Notes: generated by a model not told the origin, from the letters alone. Shown: positions 43,676 to 53,689, counted from the stretch's first letter. The stretch is 64,000 bases of DNA from Roseospira visakhapatnamensis (GCF_014197915.1 NZ_JACIGK010000026.1:1-64000), one strand, 5' to 3'. Translations and numbers: made by a program.

Positions 43676-45085
43676 ATGTCCGACGTCAGCAGCATTCTCG
43701 AAATGATCAAGGAAAACGACGTCAAGTTCGTCGATTTCCGCTTTACCGACCCCAAGGGCAAGTGGCAGCACACGGCCCAGCACGTGTCCACCATCGACGA
43801 GGACACGCTGACCGAAGGCATCATGTTCGATGGCTCGTCCATCGCCGGCTGGAAGTCGATCAACGAGTCCGACATGATCCTCAAGCCGGATCTGTCCACC
43901 GCCACCATCGATCCGTTCGCCGCCCAGCCGTTGCTGGTGCTGTTCTGCGACATCATCGAACCGTCGACCGGTCAGCCCTATGACCGTGATCCGCGCTCCG
44001 TGGCCAAGAAGGCGCTGGCCTACATGCAGTCGGCCGGCATCGGCGACACCGCGTTCTTCGGTCCGGAGGCGGAGTTCTTCGTGTTCGACGACGTGCGCTA
44101 CTCGGTCAACATGAACAAGTGCGCCTACGAGATCGACTCCGAGGAAGGTCCCTACACCAGCGACAAGGACATGCCCGAGGGCAACTACGGCCACCGTCCG
44201 ACGGTCAAGGGCGGATACTTCCCTGTGCCGCCCGTGGACAGCGCCCAGGACCTGCGGGCCGAAATGGTCACCGTCATGGCCGAGATGGGCCTGGAAATGG
44301 AGAAGCACCACCACGAGGTGGCGCCGTCGCAGCATGAACTGGGCCTGAAGTTCAGCACGCTGATCGAGTCCGCCGATGCGATGCAGATCTACAAGTACGT
44401 GGTGCATCAGGTGGCGGCCGCCTATGGCAAGACCGCGACCTTCATGCCCAAGCCGGTGATGGGCGACAACGGGTCGGGCATGCACGTTCACCAGTCCATC
44501 TGGAAGGACGGCAAGCCGCTGTTCGCCGGGTCCAGCTACGCCGACCTGTCGGAGACCGCGCTGTTCTACATCGGCGGCATCATCAAGCACGCGCGGGCCA
44601 TCAACGCCTTCACCAACCCGACCACCAACAGCTACAAGCGCCTGATCCCCGGGTTCGAGGCGCCGGTGCTGCTGGCCTATTCGGCGCGCAACCGGTCGGC
44701 TTCCTGCCGCATTCCCTATGTGACCAACCCCAAGGGCAAGCGGGTCGAGGTGCGCTTCCCCGATCCGTCGGCCAACCCCTATCTGGCCTTCACCGCGATG
44801 ATGATGGCCGGTCTCGATGGCATCGAGAACAAGATCCATCCGGGCGATCCGATGGACAAGAACCTGTACGACCTGCCGCCGGAAGAGCTGCAGGGCGTGC
44901 CGACCGTCTGCGGCAGCCTGCGTCAGGCCCTGAACGCGCTGGATGCCGATCGCGACTTCCTCAAGAAGGGGGACGTGATGACCGATGACATGATCGACGG
45001 GTATCTGGAACTGAAGTGGGAGGAGGTCTATGCCTTCGAACACACGCCGCACCCGGTCGAATACTACATGTACTACAGCGTGTAA
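43676..45085 (+). CDS. glnA: type I glutamine synthetase
   Basis: Predicted 469-residue dodecameric enzyme forming glutamine from glutamate, ammonia and ATP. The beta-grasp domain, [12 protein letters not shown], the ATP-site [16 protein letters not shown], and [17 protein letters not shown] are present. The adenylylation loop reads NLYDLPPEE with Tyr398, so GlnE-type control is expected. The length and motifs are standard. It is downstream of glnB, and two hairpins (45097-45134; 45224-45262) follow the stop, the second a good intrinsic terminator. Confidence 0.97.
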   Translation: MSDVSSILEMIKENDVKFVDFRFTDPKGKWQHTAQHVSTIDEDTLTEGIMFDGSSIAGWKSINESDMILKPDLSTATIDPFAAQPLLVLFCDIIEPSTGQPYDRDPRSVAKKALAYMQSAGIGDTAFFGPEAEFFVFDDVRYSVNMNKCAYEIDSEEGPYTSDKDMPEGNYGHRPTVKGGYFPVPPVDSAQDLRAEMVTVMAEMGLEMEKHHHEVAPSQHELGLKFSTLIESADAMQIYKYVVHQVAAAYGKTATFMPKPVMGDNGSGMHVHQSIWKDGKPLFAGSSYADLSETALFYIGGIIKHARAINAFTNPTTNSYKRLIPGFEAPVLLAYSARNRSASCRIPYVTNPKGKRVEVRFPDPSANPYLAFTAMMMAGLDGIENKIHPGDPMDKNLYDLPPEELQGVPTVCGSLRQALNALDADRDFLKKGDVMTDDMIDGYLELKWEEVYAFEHTPHPVEYYMYYSV

Positions 45086-45096
45086 GGTGTGAGCGG

Positions 45097-45134
45097 GGTC
45101 GGCACCCGGGCCGTCTCACGCCCGTGTGCCGACC
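45097..45134 (+). terminator. hairpin immediately after glnA
   Basis: GGTCGGCAC (45097-45105) pairs with GTGCCGACC (45126-45134), and an inner CGGGC/GCCCG stem (45107-45111 with 45120-45124) extends it after one mismatch. No T tract follows, so it may protect the mRNA 3' end or act with the stronger terminator downstream. Confidence 0.55.
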
Positions 45135-45223
45135 ATCCGGCGCGTCCGCGCCGGCGCGCCGTCAAGGAGCATCTGTCCCGGGTCCTGACGCGCCAGGACC
45201 GGGGACGGCCGGTCTCGAAAGCC

Positions 45224-45262
45224 AACGCGTCCGGCCGTGCCACGCCGGGCGCGTTTTTCTTT
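45224..45262 (+). terminator. intrinsic terminator of the glnBA transcript
   Basis: A 12-pair stem (AACGCGTCCGGC at 45224-45235 with GCCGGGCGCGTT at 45244-45255, one G-T pair) with an eight-base loop is followed by TTTCTTT at 45256-45262. The shape is that of a standard rho-independent terminator about 140 bp after glnA. Confidence 0.85.
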
Positions 45263-45725
45263 GGAGTTGGGGCTGTTTGTGGAGTCGGGCGATGTCTGTC
45301 GTCCGACGCGCCCTTTGCGTGCGGAATGGGGGTGCCGTGCCGTCAGCCGGAAACCCGCCGAGGTCGTCTCGCGCCACCTGGACCATGCCCACGGCCACGC
45401 GTGTCGGCATTGTGCACAACTCGAGGGCAGATGCCTTCGGTCAGCTTGGGCTTTGCCCAAATTTTCCCAAAGATTGCTTTTCCAGGCCGGTCAGGATCGC
45501 TAAGCTATCCAATGAACGCATATCTGGATTGCATCAAACGACGCATCATTCTCTCTTGGATTGAAGTGACAAGGCGAAGCCACCAGAAGGCGTTTCACCC
45601 CACGGTGCCGTGCCCGACGCGCCGGCCGCCCGACCGCTCCGGTCTGGCCCGTTTCCTGTGTGGACGATGCCGTTCGTCCGTCTCCATCGACCGACCGTTC
45701 GACAGCCACCAGAATGAGGACTTCC

Positions 45726-46745
45726 ATGATCAAGACCAAAGCCGCCCTGGCCGCCGGCCTCGCCGCCGCCGTCCTGACCGCGCCCGCCCTGGCCGCCGAG
45801 ACCCTGGACGCGGTGAAGAGCCGCGGCGAACTGGTCTGTGGCGTGTCCACCGGACTGCCCGGGTTCTCCAGCCCGGATGACGCCGGCAACTGGACCGGCA
45901 TCGACGTGGACGTCTGCCGCGCGGTCGCCGCCGCCGTGCTGGGCGACGCCGACGCCGTCAAGTTCGTGCCGCTGACCGCCAAGGAGCGCTTCACCGCCCT
46001 GCAGTCCGGTGAGATCGACGTGCTGTCGCGCAACACCACCTGGACCCACACCCGCGACACGTCGCTGGGCCTCAACTTCGCCGGCGTGAACTACTACGAC
46101 GGCCAGGGGTTCCTGGTGAAAAAGGACCTGGGTGTCGCCAGCGCCACCGAACTGGATGGCGCGTCGGTCTGCATCCAGGCCGGCACCACCACCGAACTGA
46201 ACCTGGCCGACTACTTCCGCTTCAAGGGCATGGACTACAGCCCGGTCGTGTTCGACACCTCGGACCAGACCGTGCAGGGCTTCGCCTCCGGCCGCTGTGA
46301 CGTGCTGACCTCGGATCAGTCGCAGCTCTACGGCCTGCGGACCAAGCTGGACAACCCGGACAGCGCCGTCGTGCTGCCCGAGGTCATCTCCAAGGAGCCG
46401 CTGGGTCCGGTGGTCCGCCAGGGGGACGACGAGTGGTTCAACATCGTCAAGTGGACCCTGTTCGCGCAGGTCAACGCCGAGGAACTGGGCGTGACCTCCG
46501 AGAACGTCGAGGACATGAAGACCTCCGACAACCCCGCCGTCAAGCGCCTGGTCGGCACCGACGGCGACATGGGCGAGAAGTTGGGCCTGTCCGCCGACTG
46601 GGCGGCCATGGTCGTCGCCCAGGTGGGCAACTATGGGGAGATGTTCGAACGCAACGTCGGTGAGACCACGCCCCTGAACATCTCGCGCGGCCTGAACGCG
46701 CTGTGGAGTGATGGCGGCATTCAGTACGCGCCGCCCATCCGATAA
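45726..46745 (+). CDS. aapJ: general L-amino-acid ABC transporter, periplasmic binding protein
   Basis: Predicted 339-residue periplasmic solute-binding protein. A signal peptide ends at APALAAETLD. The body has GELVCGVSTGLPGFSSPD, GIDVDVCRAVAAAVLGD and GEIDVLSRNTTWTHTRDT, which match AapJ/BztA-type proteins binding many L-amino acids. The start at 45726 (MIKTKAAL) follows GAGGA by six bases. It is the first gene of aapJQMP. The 203-bp gap with a hairpin before aapQ is typical of operons that make excess binding protein. Confidence 0.93.
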   Translation: MIKTKAALAAGLAAAVLTAPALAAETLDAVKSRGELVCGVSTGLPGFSSPDDAGNWTGIDVDVCRAVAAAVLGDADAVKFVPLTAKERFTALQSGEIDVLSRNTTWTHTRDTSLGLNFAGVNYYDGQGFLVKKDLGVASATELDGASVCIQAGTTTELNLADYFRFKGMDYSPVVFDTSDQTVQGFASGRCDVLTSDQSQLYGLRTKLDNPDSAVVLPEVISKEPLGPVVRQGDDEWFNIVKWTLFAQVNAEELGVTSENVEDMKTSDNPAVKRLVGTDGDMGEKLGLSADWAAMVVAQVGNYGEMFERNVGETTPLNISRGLNALWSDGGIQYAPPIR

Positions 46746-46780
46746 GCCTTTTCACAGGGTCGTTCCCGGGGGCGTCTCCT

Positions 46781-46820
46781 GGGAGAGCGGGCGGGCCGCG
46801 GGACGGTCCGCCTTCCTCCC
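46781..46820 (+). promoter_or_regulatory. aapJ-aapQ intergenic hairpin
   Basis: GGCGGGCC (46790-46797) pairs with GGTCCGCC (46805-46812, one G-T pair), inside an outer GGGAG/CTCCC pair (46781-46785 with 46816-46820). Such stems after a binding-protein gene usually stabilise its mRNA or partly stop transcription before the permease genes. The role here is inferred. Confidence 0.5.
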
Positions 46821-46948
46821 GGGCATTCCCGCCCGGCCATCGTGATGTCGCGAGCCGCCGCCGGCCGTCGGCCCCCTGGGTGACGCCGCCCCCGTCATTC
46901 GCTTTTCACATCGCCGTTCCTTGCCGTCGTTCACGGAGGCGCGCCCCC

Positions 46949-48163
46949 ATGGCCGATCCGGCCGCCCGCACCCCGGCTCGCCCCGCCGCGCTCCACGCCG
47001 CGCCCAAGGGGCCGCCCCCCTGGAACAATCCGCGCGTGCGCGCGGTGGTCTTCCAGATCGTCGCCCTGGGCCTGGTGGTCTGGTTCGGCTGGACGATCTT
47101 CAACAACACCCTGACCAACATGGAAAGCCGGGGCATCACCACCGGCTTCGGGTTCCTGGACAACACGGCCGGCTTCGGCATCCTGTTCAGCCTCATTCCC
47201 TATGACGAGTCCAACACCTACGGCCGCACCTTCGTCGTCGGGCTGTTGAACACCCTGCTGGTCGCGTTTTTGGGCATCCTGTTCGCCACCCTGATCGGCT
47301 TCCTGCTGGGCGTGGCGCGGCTGTCCTCCAACTGGCTGATCGCCAAGATGGCGCTGGTCTACATCGAGATCACGCGCAACATCCCGCCGCTGCTGCAAAT
47401 CTTCTTCTGGTACTACGCGGTGCTGCGCACCCTGCCGGGGCCGCGCCAGAGCCTGGACCTGCTGGGCGCGGTCCATCTCAACAATCGCGGCCTGTACATT
47501 CCCTGGCCGCACCCGGAAACCGGCTTCTGGGCGGTTGGCGTGGCGCTGGCGGTGGCCGTGACGGGCGCGGCCCTGCTGCTGCGCTGGGCGCGGCGGCGCC
47601 AGGACCAGACCGGCCGGCGCTTTCCGGCCGGATGGGCCTCGTTCGGACTGGTTCTCGGCCTGCCCCTGGCGGTGTTCTGGCTGACCGGCGGTCCGGTGGC
47701 CTGGGACCTGCCCGCGCTGGACGGCTTCAACTTCAAGGGTGGCGCCCGCCTGATTCCCGAATTCATCGCCCTGTGGGCGGCGCTGACCATCTACACCGCC
47801 AGCTTCATCGCCGAGATCGTCCGCTCCGGTATCGAGGCCGTCAGCCACGGCCAGACCGAGGCCGCCCAGGCCCTGGGCCTGAAACGCGGTCCGGCGCTGC
47901 GGCTGATCATCATCCCCCAGGCCCTGCGCGTGATCATCCCGCCGCTGACCAGCCAGTACCTGAACCTGACCAAGAACTCCTCGCTGGCCACGGCCATCGG
48001 CTACCCCGATCTGGTGGGCGTGTTCATGGGCACCACCTTGAACCAGACCGGCCAGGCGGTGGAGATCGTCGCCATGACCATGGCGGTCTACCTGACCATC
48101 AGCCTGTCCATCGCCTTCCTGATGAACCTGTACAACCGGGCCGTGACCCTGAGGGAGCGCTAG
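46949..48163 (+). CDS. aapQ: general L-amino-acid ABC transporter permease AapQ
   Basis: Predicted 404-residue inner-membrane permease with about eight helices and the HisM-type transport domain. The conserved EITRNIPPLLQIFFWYY, IVRSGIEAVSHGQTEAAQALGL (EAA loop contacting the ATPase) and NLTKNSSLATAIGYPDL motifs fit AapQ/BztB. The extra periplasmic/membrane insert between helices is typical of this subfamily. The start is the ATG at 46949 with GGAGG upstream. It is followed by aapM after three bases. Confidence 0.93.
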   Translation: MADPAARTPARPAALHAAPKGPPPWNNPRVRAVVFQIVALGLVVWFGWTIFNNTLTNMESRGITTGFGFLDNTAGFGILFSLIPYDESNTYGRTFVVGLLNTLLVAFLGILFATLIGFLLGVARLSSNWLIAKMALVYIEITRNIPPLLQIFFWYYAVLRTLPGPRQSLDLLGAVHLNNRGLYIPWPHPETGFWAVGVALAVAVTGAALLLRWARRRQDQTGRRFPAGWASFGLVLGLPLAVFWLTGGPVAWDLPALDGFNFKGGARLIPEFIALWAALTIYTASFIAEIVRSGIEAVSHGQTEAAQALGLKRGPALRLIIIPQALRVIIPPLTSQYLNLTKNSSLATAIGYPDLVGVFMGTTLNQTGQAVEIVAMTMAVYLTISLSIAFLMNLYNRAVTLRER

Positions 48164-48166
48164 GCC

Positions 48167-49294
48167 ATGCCCGCGACGGACCATCCCGCCGCCGGCGGGG
48201 AAACCTTCCGCCCGCTGCCGCCACGGCCACCGCCGTCCAGCACCATCGGCCCGCTGCGCTGGGCCCGGGACAACCTGTTCTCGTCCCCGCTCAACGTGAT
48301 GCTGACGGTGTTTGGCCTGTATCTGGCCTGGCTGATTGTGCCGTACCTGGTGGACTGGGCGATCCTGTCGGCGGACTTCACGGGCTCCACCTGGGACGAC
48401 TGCCCGAGCGACGGGGCCTGCTGGGTGTTCGTCGGCGCCCGGCTGGACTTCTTCATCTACGGTCACTATCCGCCGGCCGAGCGCTGGCGGGTGGACATCG
48501 TGTTCCTGTTGCTGGCCGTGGTGCTGGTGCCGCAGTTCATCCCCCGGTGCCCCGGGCGCCTGTGGCTGGGCGTGTTCGGCCTGACGCTCTATCCGGTGAT
48601 CACCGGCGCGCTGCTGCTGGGCGGCGTGTTCGGCCTGGAGGCGGTGGAGACCGGATCCTGGGGTGGGCTGATGCTGACCCTGGTGCTGTCCTACGTGGGC
48701 ATCGTCGCCGCCCTGCCCATCGGGATTCTGCTGGCGCTGGGGCGGCGGTCGTCCATGCCGGTGATCCGCAGCCTCTGCGTGGTGTTCATCGAGCTGTGGC
48801 GCGGCGTGCCGCTGATCTCGGTGCTGTTCATGGCCTCGGTCATGCTGCCGCTGTTCCTGCCCGACGGGGTGAACTTCGACAAGCTGCTGCGCGCCCTGAT
48901 CGGCATCGTCATGTTCCAGTCGGCCTACATGGCCGAGGTGATCCGCGGCGGCCTGCAAGGGATCCCCAAGGGCCAGTACGAGGCCGCCGCCGCCCTCGGC
49001 CTGGGCTACTGGCGGGCGACCGGGCTGATCATCCTGCCGCAGGCGCTGAAGATGGTGATCCCGGGCATCGTCAACACCTTCATCTCGCTGTTCAAGGACA
49101 CCACCCTGGTGCTGATCATCGGCCTGTTCGACCTCCTGGGCACGGTGCAGTCCTCCATCGTCGATCCCGCCTGGGGGCCGGTGGCGGTCGAGGGGTATGT
49201 GTTCGCCGCCTTCTGCTTCTGGGTCTTCTGCTTCGGCATGTCCCGCTACAGCCAGACCCTGGAACGCAAGCTGCACACCGGCCACAAGCGATGA
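48167..49294 (+). CDS. aapM: general L-amino-acid ABC transporter permease AapM
   Basis: Predicted 375-residue permease partner of AapQ. Conserved features are the [22 protein letters not shown] segment, the EAA-type loop ([25 protein letters not shown]) and the [19 protein letters not shown] helix. The N-terminal 40 residues are cytosolic and Pro-rich. It starts three bases after aapQ and ends 17 bp before aapP, so it clearly belongs to the same operon. Confidence 0.93.
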   Translation: MPATDHPAAGGETFRPLPPRPPPSSTIGPLRWARDNLFSSPLNVMLTVFGLYLAWLIVPYLVDWAILSADFTGSTWDDCPSDGACWVFVGARLDFFIYGHYPPAERWRVDIVFLLLAVVLVPQFIPRCPGRLWLGVFGLTLYPVITGALLLGGVFGLEAVETGSWGGLMLTLVLSYVGIVAALPIGILLALGRRSSMPVIRSLCVVFIELWRGVPLISVLFMASVMLPLFLPDGVNFDKLLRALIGIVMFQSAYMAEVIRGGLQGIPKGQYEAAAALGLGYWRATGLIILPQALKMVIPGIVNTFISLFKDTTLVLIIGLFDLLGTVQSSIVDPAWGPVAVEGYVFAAFCFWVFCFGMSRYSQTLERKLHTGHKR

Positions 49295-49310
49295 CCGAGG
49301 ACACCCCCGC

Positions 49311-50120
49311 ATGACCGAGATCCAATCCGCGCAACAGCCACGGGCCCTGGTGGAGGGGCATGACCTGTCCCACCAGGTGGGCGCCGAGGTCATGGTGCAG
49401 ATGACCGATATGAACAAATGGTACGGCCCGTTCCACGTGCTCCGGGACATCACCCTGACGGTGCATCGGGGCGAGCGGATTGTCGTGTGCGGTCCCTCGG
49501 GGTCGGGCAAGTCCACCATGATCCGCTGCATCAACCGTCTGGAGGAGCACCAGACCGGGCGCATCACCGTGGACGGCATCGAGTTGACCGACGACGTCAA
49601 GAAGATCGAGATCATCCGCCGCGAGGTCGGCATGGTGTTCCAGCACTTCAACCTGTTCCCTCACCTGACGGTGTTGGAGAACTGTGTGCTGGCGCCCATC
49701 TGGGTGCGCAAGGAACCCCGCCGCCAGGCCGAGGAGCGGGCCATGGCGCTGCTGGAGCGGGTCAAGATTCCGGAGCAGGCGAAGAAGTACCCCGGGCAGC
49801 TGTCCGGCGGTCAGCAGCAACGCGTGGCCATCGCCCGGGCGCTGTGCATGACCCCGAAGCTGATGCTGTTCGACGAACCGACCTCGGCCCTCGACCCGGA
49901 GATGATCAAGGAGGTCCTGGACACCATGGTCGCGCTCGCCGAAAGTGGCATGACCATGGTCTGCGTCACCCATGAGATGGGCTTCGCCAAGACCGTCGCC
50001 GACCGGGTCGTGTTCATGGACGAGGGTCAGATCGTCGAACAGGCCCCCCCCAGCGACTTCTTCGCCAACCCCAGGAGCGAGCGCACCCGGCTGTTCCTGA
50101 GCCAGATCCTGAAGCACTGA
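49311..50120 (+). CDS. aapP: general L-amino-acid ABC transporter ATPase AapP
   Basis: Predicted 269-residue ATPase energising AapQM. Walker [11 protein letters not shown]-loop [16 protein letters not shown], signature LSGGQQQR, Walker [15 protein letters not shown] and the switch His in CVTHEMGF are all canonical. Length and sequence match polar amino acid importers. The start at 49311 (MTEIQSAQ) follows GAGGA by nine bases. It is the last gene of aapJQMP. Confidence 0.95.
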   Translation: MTEIQSAQQPRALVEGHDLSHQVGAEVMVQMTDMNKWYGPFHVLRDITLTVHRGERIVVCGPSGSGKSTMIRCINRLEEHQTGRITVDGIELTDDVKKIEIIRREVGMVFQHFNLFPHLTVLENCVLAPIWVRKEPRRQAEERAMALLERVKIPEQAKKYPGQLSGGQQQRVAIARALCMTPKLMLFDEPTSALDPEMIKEVLDTMVALAESGMTMVCVTHEMGFAKTVADRVVFMDEGQIVEQAPPSDFFANPRSERTRLFLSQILKH

Positions 50121-50202
50121 TCGCGCCCTCGGGGGAGGACGGCACGACGTCCCGGCGTCCGATGGGGGCACGGGCTCCGGACCGGACGTGGAGACGCACA
50201 TC

Positions 50203-51087
50203 ATGGCGGTTGCCTTCACCGACCAGACCCTGACGGTGGGAGACTCGCGGCTTTACATCTCCACGGGAGGCGAGGGGCCGCCGCTGCTCTTGCTGCACGG
50301 CTTTCCGCAAACCCATCTGGCGTGGCGACCGGTGGCCGAGCGTCTGGCGGATGACTTCACCGTCGTCCTGCCCGACCTGCCCGGCTATGGCCGCAGCACC
50401 GGGCCGGTGCCCGACGCTGTCCACCAGGCGTACTCCAAGCGCGCCATGGCCGAGACCCTGCTGGCCTGCATGCGCGCCCTGGGTCACGGCCGGTTTTTCG
50501 TGGCCGGGCACGACCGGGGCGGACGCGTGGCCTATCGCCTGGCCCTGGACCATCCGGATCGCGTCCCGCGCCTGGCGGTGGTCGATATCGTGCCGACCGC
50601 CGAGGCATGGGCCGCCATGACGGCCCGAAAGGCGCTGGCCACTCACCACTGGATGTTTCTCGCCCAGCCGGCGCCGCTGCCGGAGCGGATGATCGGTGCC
50701 AATCCGGATCTCTACATCGGTCATCTGCTGGACACCTGGGCCGGACGACCCGGTGCCCTGGAGCCGGCCGCGCGAGCGGCCTACATCGACCAGTTCCGGG
50801 GCCCGGCGGTGGTGGCCGCCGCCTGCGCCGACTATCGCGCCGGGGCCACCGTGGACTGGGACCTGGACGCGGCGGACCAGGCGGCGGGCCGGCGCATCCG
50901 CTGCCCGACCGCCGTCATCTGGGGCACCGGTTACCTGTCCAACACGGTCGAACGCTCCCCGGCGGAGATCTGGCGGGCATGGTGCGCGGCGCCGGTGACG
51001 GACACCGTGATTCCTTGCGGCCACTTCGTGCCGGAAGAGGCTCCGGATCCGTGCGCTGCGGCCCTGCGGTCGTTTTTCCTCGGCTGA
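50203..51087 (+). CDS. alpha/beta hydrolase, fluoroacetate-dehalogenase-like
   Basis: Predicted 294-residue hydrolase. The nucleophile is Asp104 in AGHDRGGRVAYRLALDHP rather than Ser, with Arg105 and Arg108 following. The HHWMFLAQPAP segment (His149-Trp150), Tyr in ADYRAGATVDWD and the catalytic His in CGHFVPEE match the known halide- and carboxylate-binding residues of fluoroacetate dehalogenases. It therefore probably hydrolyses a 2-haloacid; natural substrate uncertain, and soluble epoxide hydrolase relatives share the fold. I chose the ATG at 50203 after GGAG; an in-frame GTG at 50188 is the alternative. It follows aapP by 82 bp. Confidence 0.82.
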   Translation: MAVAFTDQTLTVGDSRLYISTGGEGPPLLLLHGFPQTHLAWRPVAERLADDFTVVLPDLPGYGRSTGPVPDAVHQAYSKRAMAETLLACMRALGHGRFFVAGHDRGGRVAYRLALDHPDRVPRLAVVDIVPTAEAWAAMTARKALATHHWMFLAQPAPLPERMIGANPDLYIGHLLDTWAGRPGALEPAARAAYIDQFRGPAVVAAACADYRAGATVDWDLDAADQAAGRRIRCPTAVIWGTGYLSNTVERSPAEIWRAWCAAPVTDTVIPCGHFVPEEAPDPCAAALRSFFLG

Positions 51088-51201
51088 TACCGCCCGGCTG
51101 AAGACAAGACCTGATCGACGAAAGGAAATCGGCGCGGGCGTCGGGTGGCGCCGACCGGACCCGCACCCGGGGCGGGGCCGGCGCAGCCCACGCCCCCGCC
51201 T

Positions 51202-51278
51202 CGCGGTGCCCGATTCTGAAGATGGGGCGCCCTCAAGGCGCCCCCGGGCCATGAGTCACGCTCCTCCGCCGCTGGTCT
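51202..51278 (-). repeat. dispersed hairpin element, copy 3 (partial, inverted)
   Basis: Read on the minus strand from 51278, ACCAGCGGCGGA, GTGACTCAT, GGGCGCCTTG and GGGCACCGCG follow the same order and spacing as copy 1. Stem 2 is intact: GGGGCGCC pairs with GGCGCCCC, and its outer C-G pair of copy 1 has become G-C. The first stem and the distal part have decayed, although CGGTATCAG near 51087 could be the far end. It starts exactly at the bdhA stop codon. Confidence 0.65.
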
Positions 51279-52060
51279 CAGTGCGTCGTGAACGCGCCGT
51301 CCATGGGGAAGGCGGCCCCGGTGGTGACGTCGGCGGCCTCGCTGCACAGGAAGACGGTCATCTCGCCCAGTTGCTCGGGCGTGACGAAGCGTTCGGTGGG
51401 CTGGCGCTCGCCCAGCAACCGGCGCGCGGCCTCCTCGACCTCCAGGCCATCGGCCTGGGCGCGGGCCTCGATCTGGCGCTCCACCAAGGGGGTGCGCACC
51501 CAGCCCGGGCAGATGGCGTTGACCGTGACGTGGCGCTTGGCGTTCTCCAGCGCCGCCACCTTGGTCAGACCGATCAGGCCATGCTTGGCGGCCACGTAGG
51601 CGGCCTTGAAGGGGCTGGCCACCAGGCCATGGGCGGAGGCGATGTTGACCACCCGGCCCCAGTCGCGGGCCTGCATGCCGGGCAGGGAGGCGCGCATGGT
51701 GTGGAAGCAGGCCGACAGGTTGATGGCGAGGATGGCGTCCCACTTCTCGACCGGGAAGTCCTCGATGCGGTCGGTGTGCTGGATCCCTGCGTTGTTCACC
51801 AGGATGTCCACGGGTCCCAGATCGTTCTCGGCGCGCTTGACCAGCGCATAGGCTTCGTCCGGGCTGGACAGGTCGGCGTGAACGTAGACGACCCGTACCC
51901 CGTGATCGGCCGCAAGGTTGGTGCGGATGGTTTCGATCTCGGCGGGGTCGCCAAAGCCGTTGAGCACGATGTGGGCGCCGTTGCGCGCCAGCGCTTCAGC
52001 GATCCCCAGGCCGATTCCGCTTGTCGAGCCGGTGACCAGGGCGATCTTGCCGTTCAGCAT
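51278..52060 (-). CDS. bdhA: D-3-hydroxybutyrate dehydrogenase
   Basis: Predicted 260-residue SDR oxidising 3-hydroxybutyrate to acetoacetate with NAD, a step of PHB use. The cofactor motif TGSTSGIG, NNAGIQH, the catalytic NIASAHGLVASPFKAAYVAAKHG block (Ser, Tyr, Lys) and the LLGERQPTERFVTPEQLG segment are typical of BdhA. The start at 52060 (MLNGKIALVTG) follows AGGAGGGA. The stop codon touches copy 3 of the dispersed repeat. It appears monocistronic. Confidence 0.92.
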   Translation of the reverse strand: MLNGKIALVTGSTSGIGLGIAEALARNGAHIVLNGFGDPAEIETIRTNLAADHGVRVVYVHADLSSPDEAYALVKRAENDLGPVDILVNNAGIQHTDRIEDFPVEKWDAILAINLSACFHTMRASLPGMQARDWGRVVNIASAHGLVASPFKAAYVAAKHGLIGLTKVAALENAKRHVTVNAICPGWVRTPLVERQIEARAQADGLEVEEAARRLLGERQPTERFVTPEQLGEMTVFLCSEAADVTTGAAFPMDGAFTTH

Positions 52061-52322
52061 TTTAAGGTCCCTCCTGTCGTCGTCGTGCGGGCGTCGGGCT
52101 TGTTCAGGCGACGATCCGCGCCTTGGAGAGTTGAGACCGTTGGGACCGGACTCCGCAAGGGGGTGTGTGCGGCGCAGCGGGCGCGACGGACGATTTCGGT
52201 GCGGCGGCATGTCCGGATACCGTCCGGTTGTGCCCGCCGGCGGCGCTGCATCCGTGTCCGAGGGGGGCGCGTGAAGCGCGCGGCGGGACGATGCCGGCGA
52301 GTCTTCCGGTCCGCCGCCGGTG

Positions 52323-52514
52323 TCATGGCGCCCTGAACACCGACTCGGCCGCCGCCCGGGCGCCGCCCTTGGAGTCGATCATGGCATGGGCACGGGTGAT
52401 CTCGGCCTCAAGCTGGGTGATGTAGTGCCGCAGGTCGGCCACGGACATCAGCTCCATGTTGGGTGGCGTCGCCAGGACGGGGCGTGGGGCCAGGTCGTCG
52501 GTGTCGATGGGCAT
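52323..52514 (-). CDS. DUF1192 family small protein
   Basis: Predicted 63-residue protein. MPIDTDDLAPRP followed by ELMSVADLRHYITQLEAEI and the final AAAESVFR match the alphaproteobacterial DUF1192 family, short helical proteins of unknown role. The start is the ATG at 52514; the longer upstream frame is Arg-rich and overlaps the promoter region. It is divergent from the quinone reductase gene with a 161-bp gap, an arrangement I recall from other alphaproteobacteria. Confidence 0.82.
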   Translation of the reverse strand: MPIDTDDLAPRPVLATPPNMELMSVADLRHYITQLEAEITRAHAMIDSKGGARAAAESVFRAP

Positions 52515-52675
52515 GGGGTGGGTCCGGCGCTGGGGGCGATGGGAACGCACGACTGTATCAAGCCGGACCCGGACGGGAAACGAAGACCGGACGCCGTTGG
52601 CCGCCGCTTGTGTCCCCCGTGCCCTTGTCGCTAGGCTTCGCACCCTATCCTCCCAGACTGGCCGGAGCCCCGATC

Positions 52676-53689
52676 ATGACCGATACCGCCTTGTCCGCCA
52701 CCATGCCCTGCGTCGAGATCAGCCGGCCCGGCGGACCGGAGGTTCTGGTGCCGACGGAGCGGCCGGTGCCCAGCCCCGGAGAGGGCGAGGTGCTGATCAA
52801 GGTGCGGGCCGCCGGGATCAATCGCCCGGACGTGATCCAGCGCCAGGGGCACTACCCCGCGCCCAAGGGGGCATCGGACCTGCCGGGGCTGGAGGTGGCC
52901 GGCGAGATCGTGGCGCTGGGCGGCGGCGACACCGGCGACCTGGCGGTGGGCGATACGGTGTGTGCGCTGCTGGCCGGCGGCGGTTACGCCGCCTATGCCA
53001 CCGCGCCGGCGCCGCAGGTGCTGCCGGTGCCCAAGGGGTTCGACATGGTTCAGGCGGCGGCCGTGCCCGAGACCTTCTTCACCGTCTGGCACAACGTGTT
53101 CGAGAGGGGCGCCCTTGCCCCCGGCGAGCGCTTCCTGGTGCACGGCGGCTCCAGCGGCATCGGCACCACGGCCATCCAGCTTGCCAAGGCGTTCGGCGCC
53201 ACCGTCTACACCACGGCGGGCTCGGCCGAGAAATGTGCCGCCTGTCGCGACCTGGGCGCCGACCTGGCCGTGAACTACGCCGAGGAGGACTATGTCGCCG
53301 CCATCAAGGACGCCACCGGCGGCAAGGGCGTCGACGTCATCCTCGACATGGTCGGCGGCGATTACCTGCCGCGCAACGTGGCCCTGCTGGCCCCCGACGG
53401 CCGGCACGTCTCCATCGCCTTCCTGGCGCGGTCGACGGTGGAAATGAACTTCATGCCGGTGATGCTCAAGCGGCTGACGCTGACCGGATCCACCCTGCGG
53501 CCCCAGCCGGTGGCCGCCAAGGCCCGCATCGCCGCCGCGTTGCGCGTGCATGTCTGGCCGCTGCTGGAGGCGGGCACGGTGGCGCCGCGCCTTCACGCCA
53601 CCTTCGCCCTGGCCGAGGCGGCGGCCGCGCATGCCCTGATGGACTCGAGCGCGCACGTGGGCAAGATTATCTTGACCGTGGCCGATTGA
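52676..53689 (+). CDS. PIG3-family NAD(P)H quinone oxidoreductase
   Basis: Predicted 337-residue zinc-independent medium-chain reductase. The N-terminal GroES-like domain (AAGINRPDVIQRQGHYPAPKG) and the Rossmann motif VHGGSSGIGTTAIQLAKAFG are typical of PIG3/quinone oxidoreductases, which reduce quinones with NADPH. There are no structural zinc cysteines. The start at 52676 (MTDTALSATMPCVEI) follows GGAG. The gene stands alone upstream of trcR. Confidence 0.9.
   Translation: MTDTALSATMPCVEISRPGGPEVLVPTERPVPSPGEGEVLIKVRAAGINRPDVIQRQGHYPAPKGASDLPGLEVAGEIVALGGGDTGDLAVGDTVCALLAGGGYAAYATAPAPQVLPVPKGFDMVQAAAVPETFFTVWHNVFERGALAPGERFLVHGGSSGIGTTAIQLAKAFGATVYTTAGSAEKCAACRDLGADLAVNYAEEDYVAAIKDATGGKGVDVILDMVGGDYLPRNVALLAPDGRHVSIAFLARSTVEMNFMPVMLKRLTLTGSTLRPQPVAAKARIAAALRVHVWPLLEAGTVAPRLHATFALAEAAAAHALMDSSAHVGKIILTVAD

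Larger units (their letters stand above)
45086..45725. other. 640-bp glnA-aapJ intergenic region
   Basis: The first 180 bp hold two hairpins that end the glnBA transcript. The remainder should contain the aapJ promoter; the A+T-richer part around 45470-45570 is the most likely place, but I cannot assign boxes confidently. I see no gene in it. Confidence 0.5.

Noticed and set aside
49116-50219. 367-codon minus-strand frame opposite aapP
   Set aside because: aapP has every ABC ATPase motif; the antisense frame has none.
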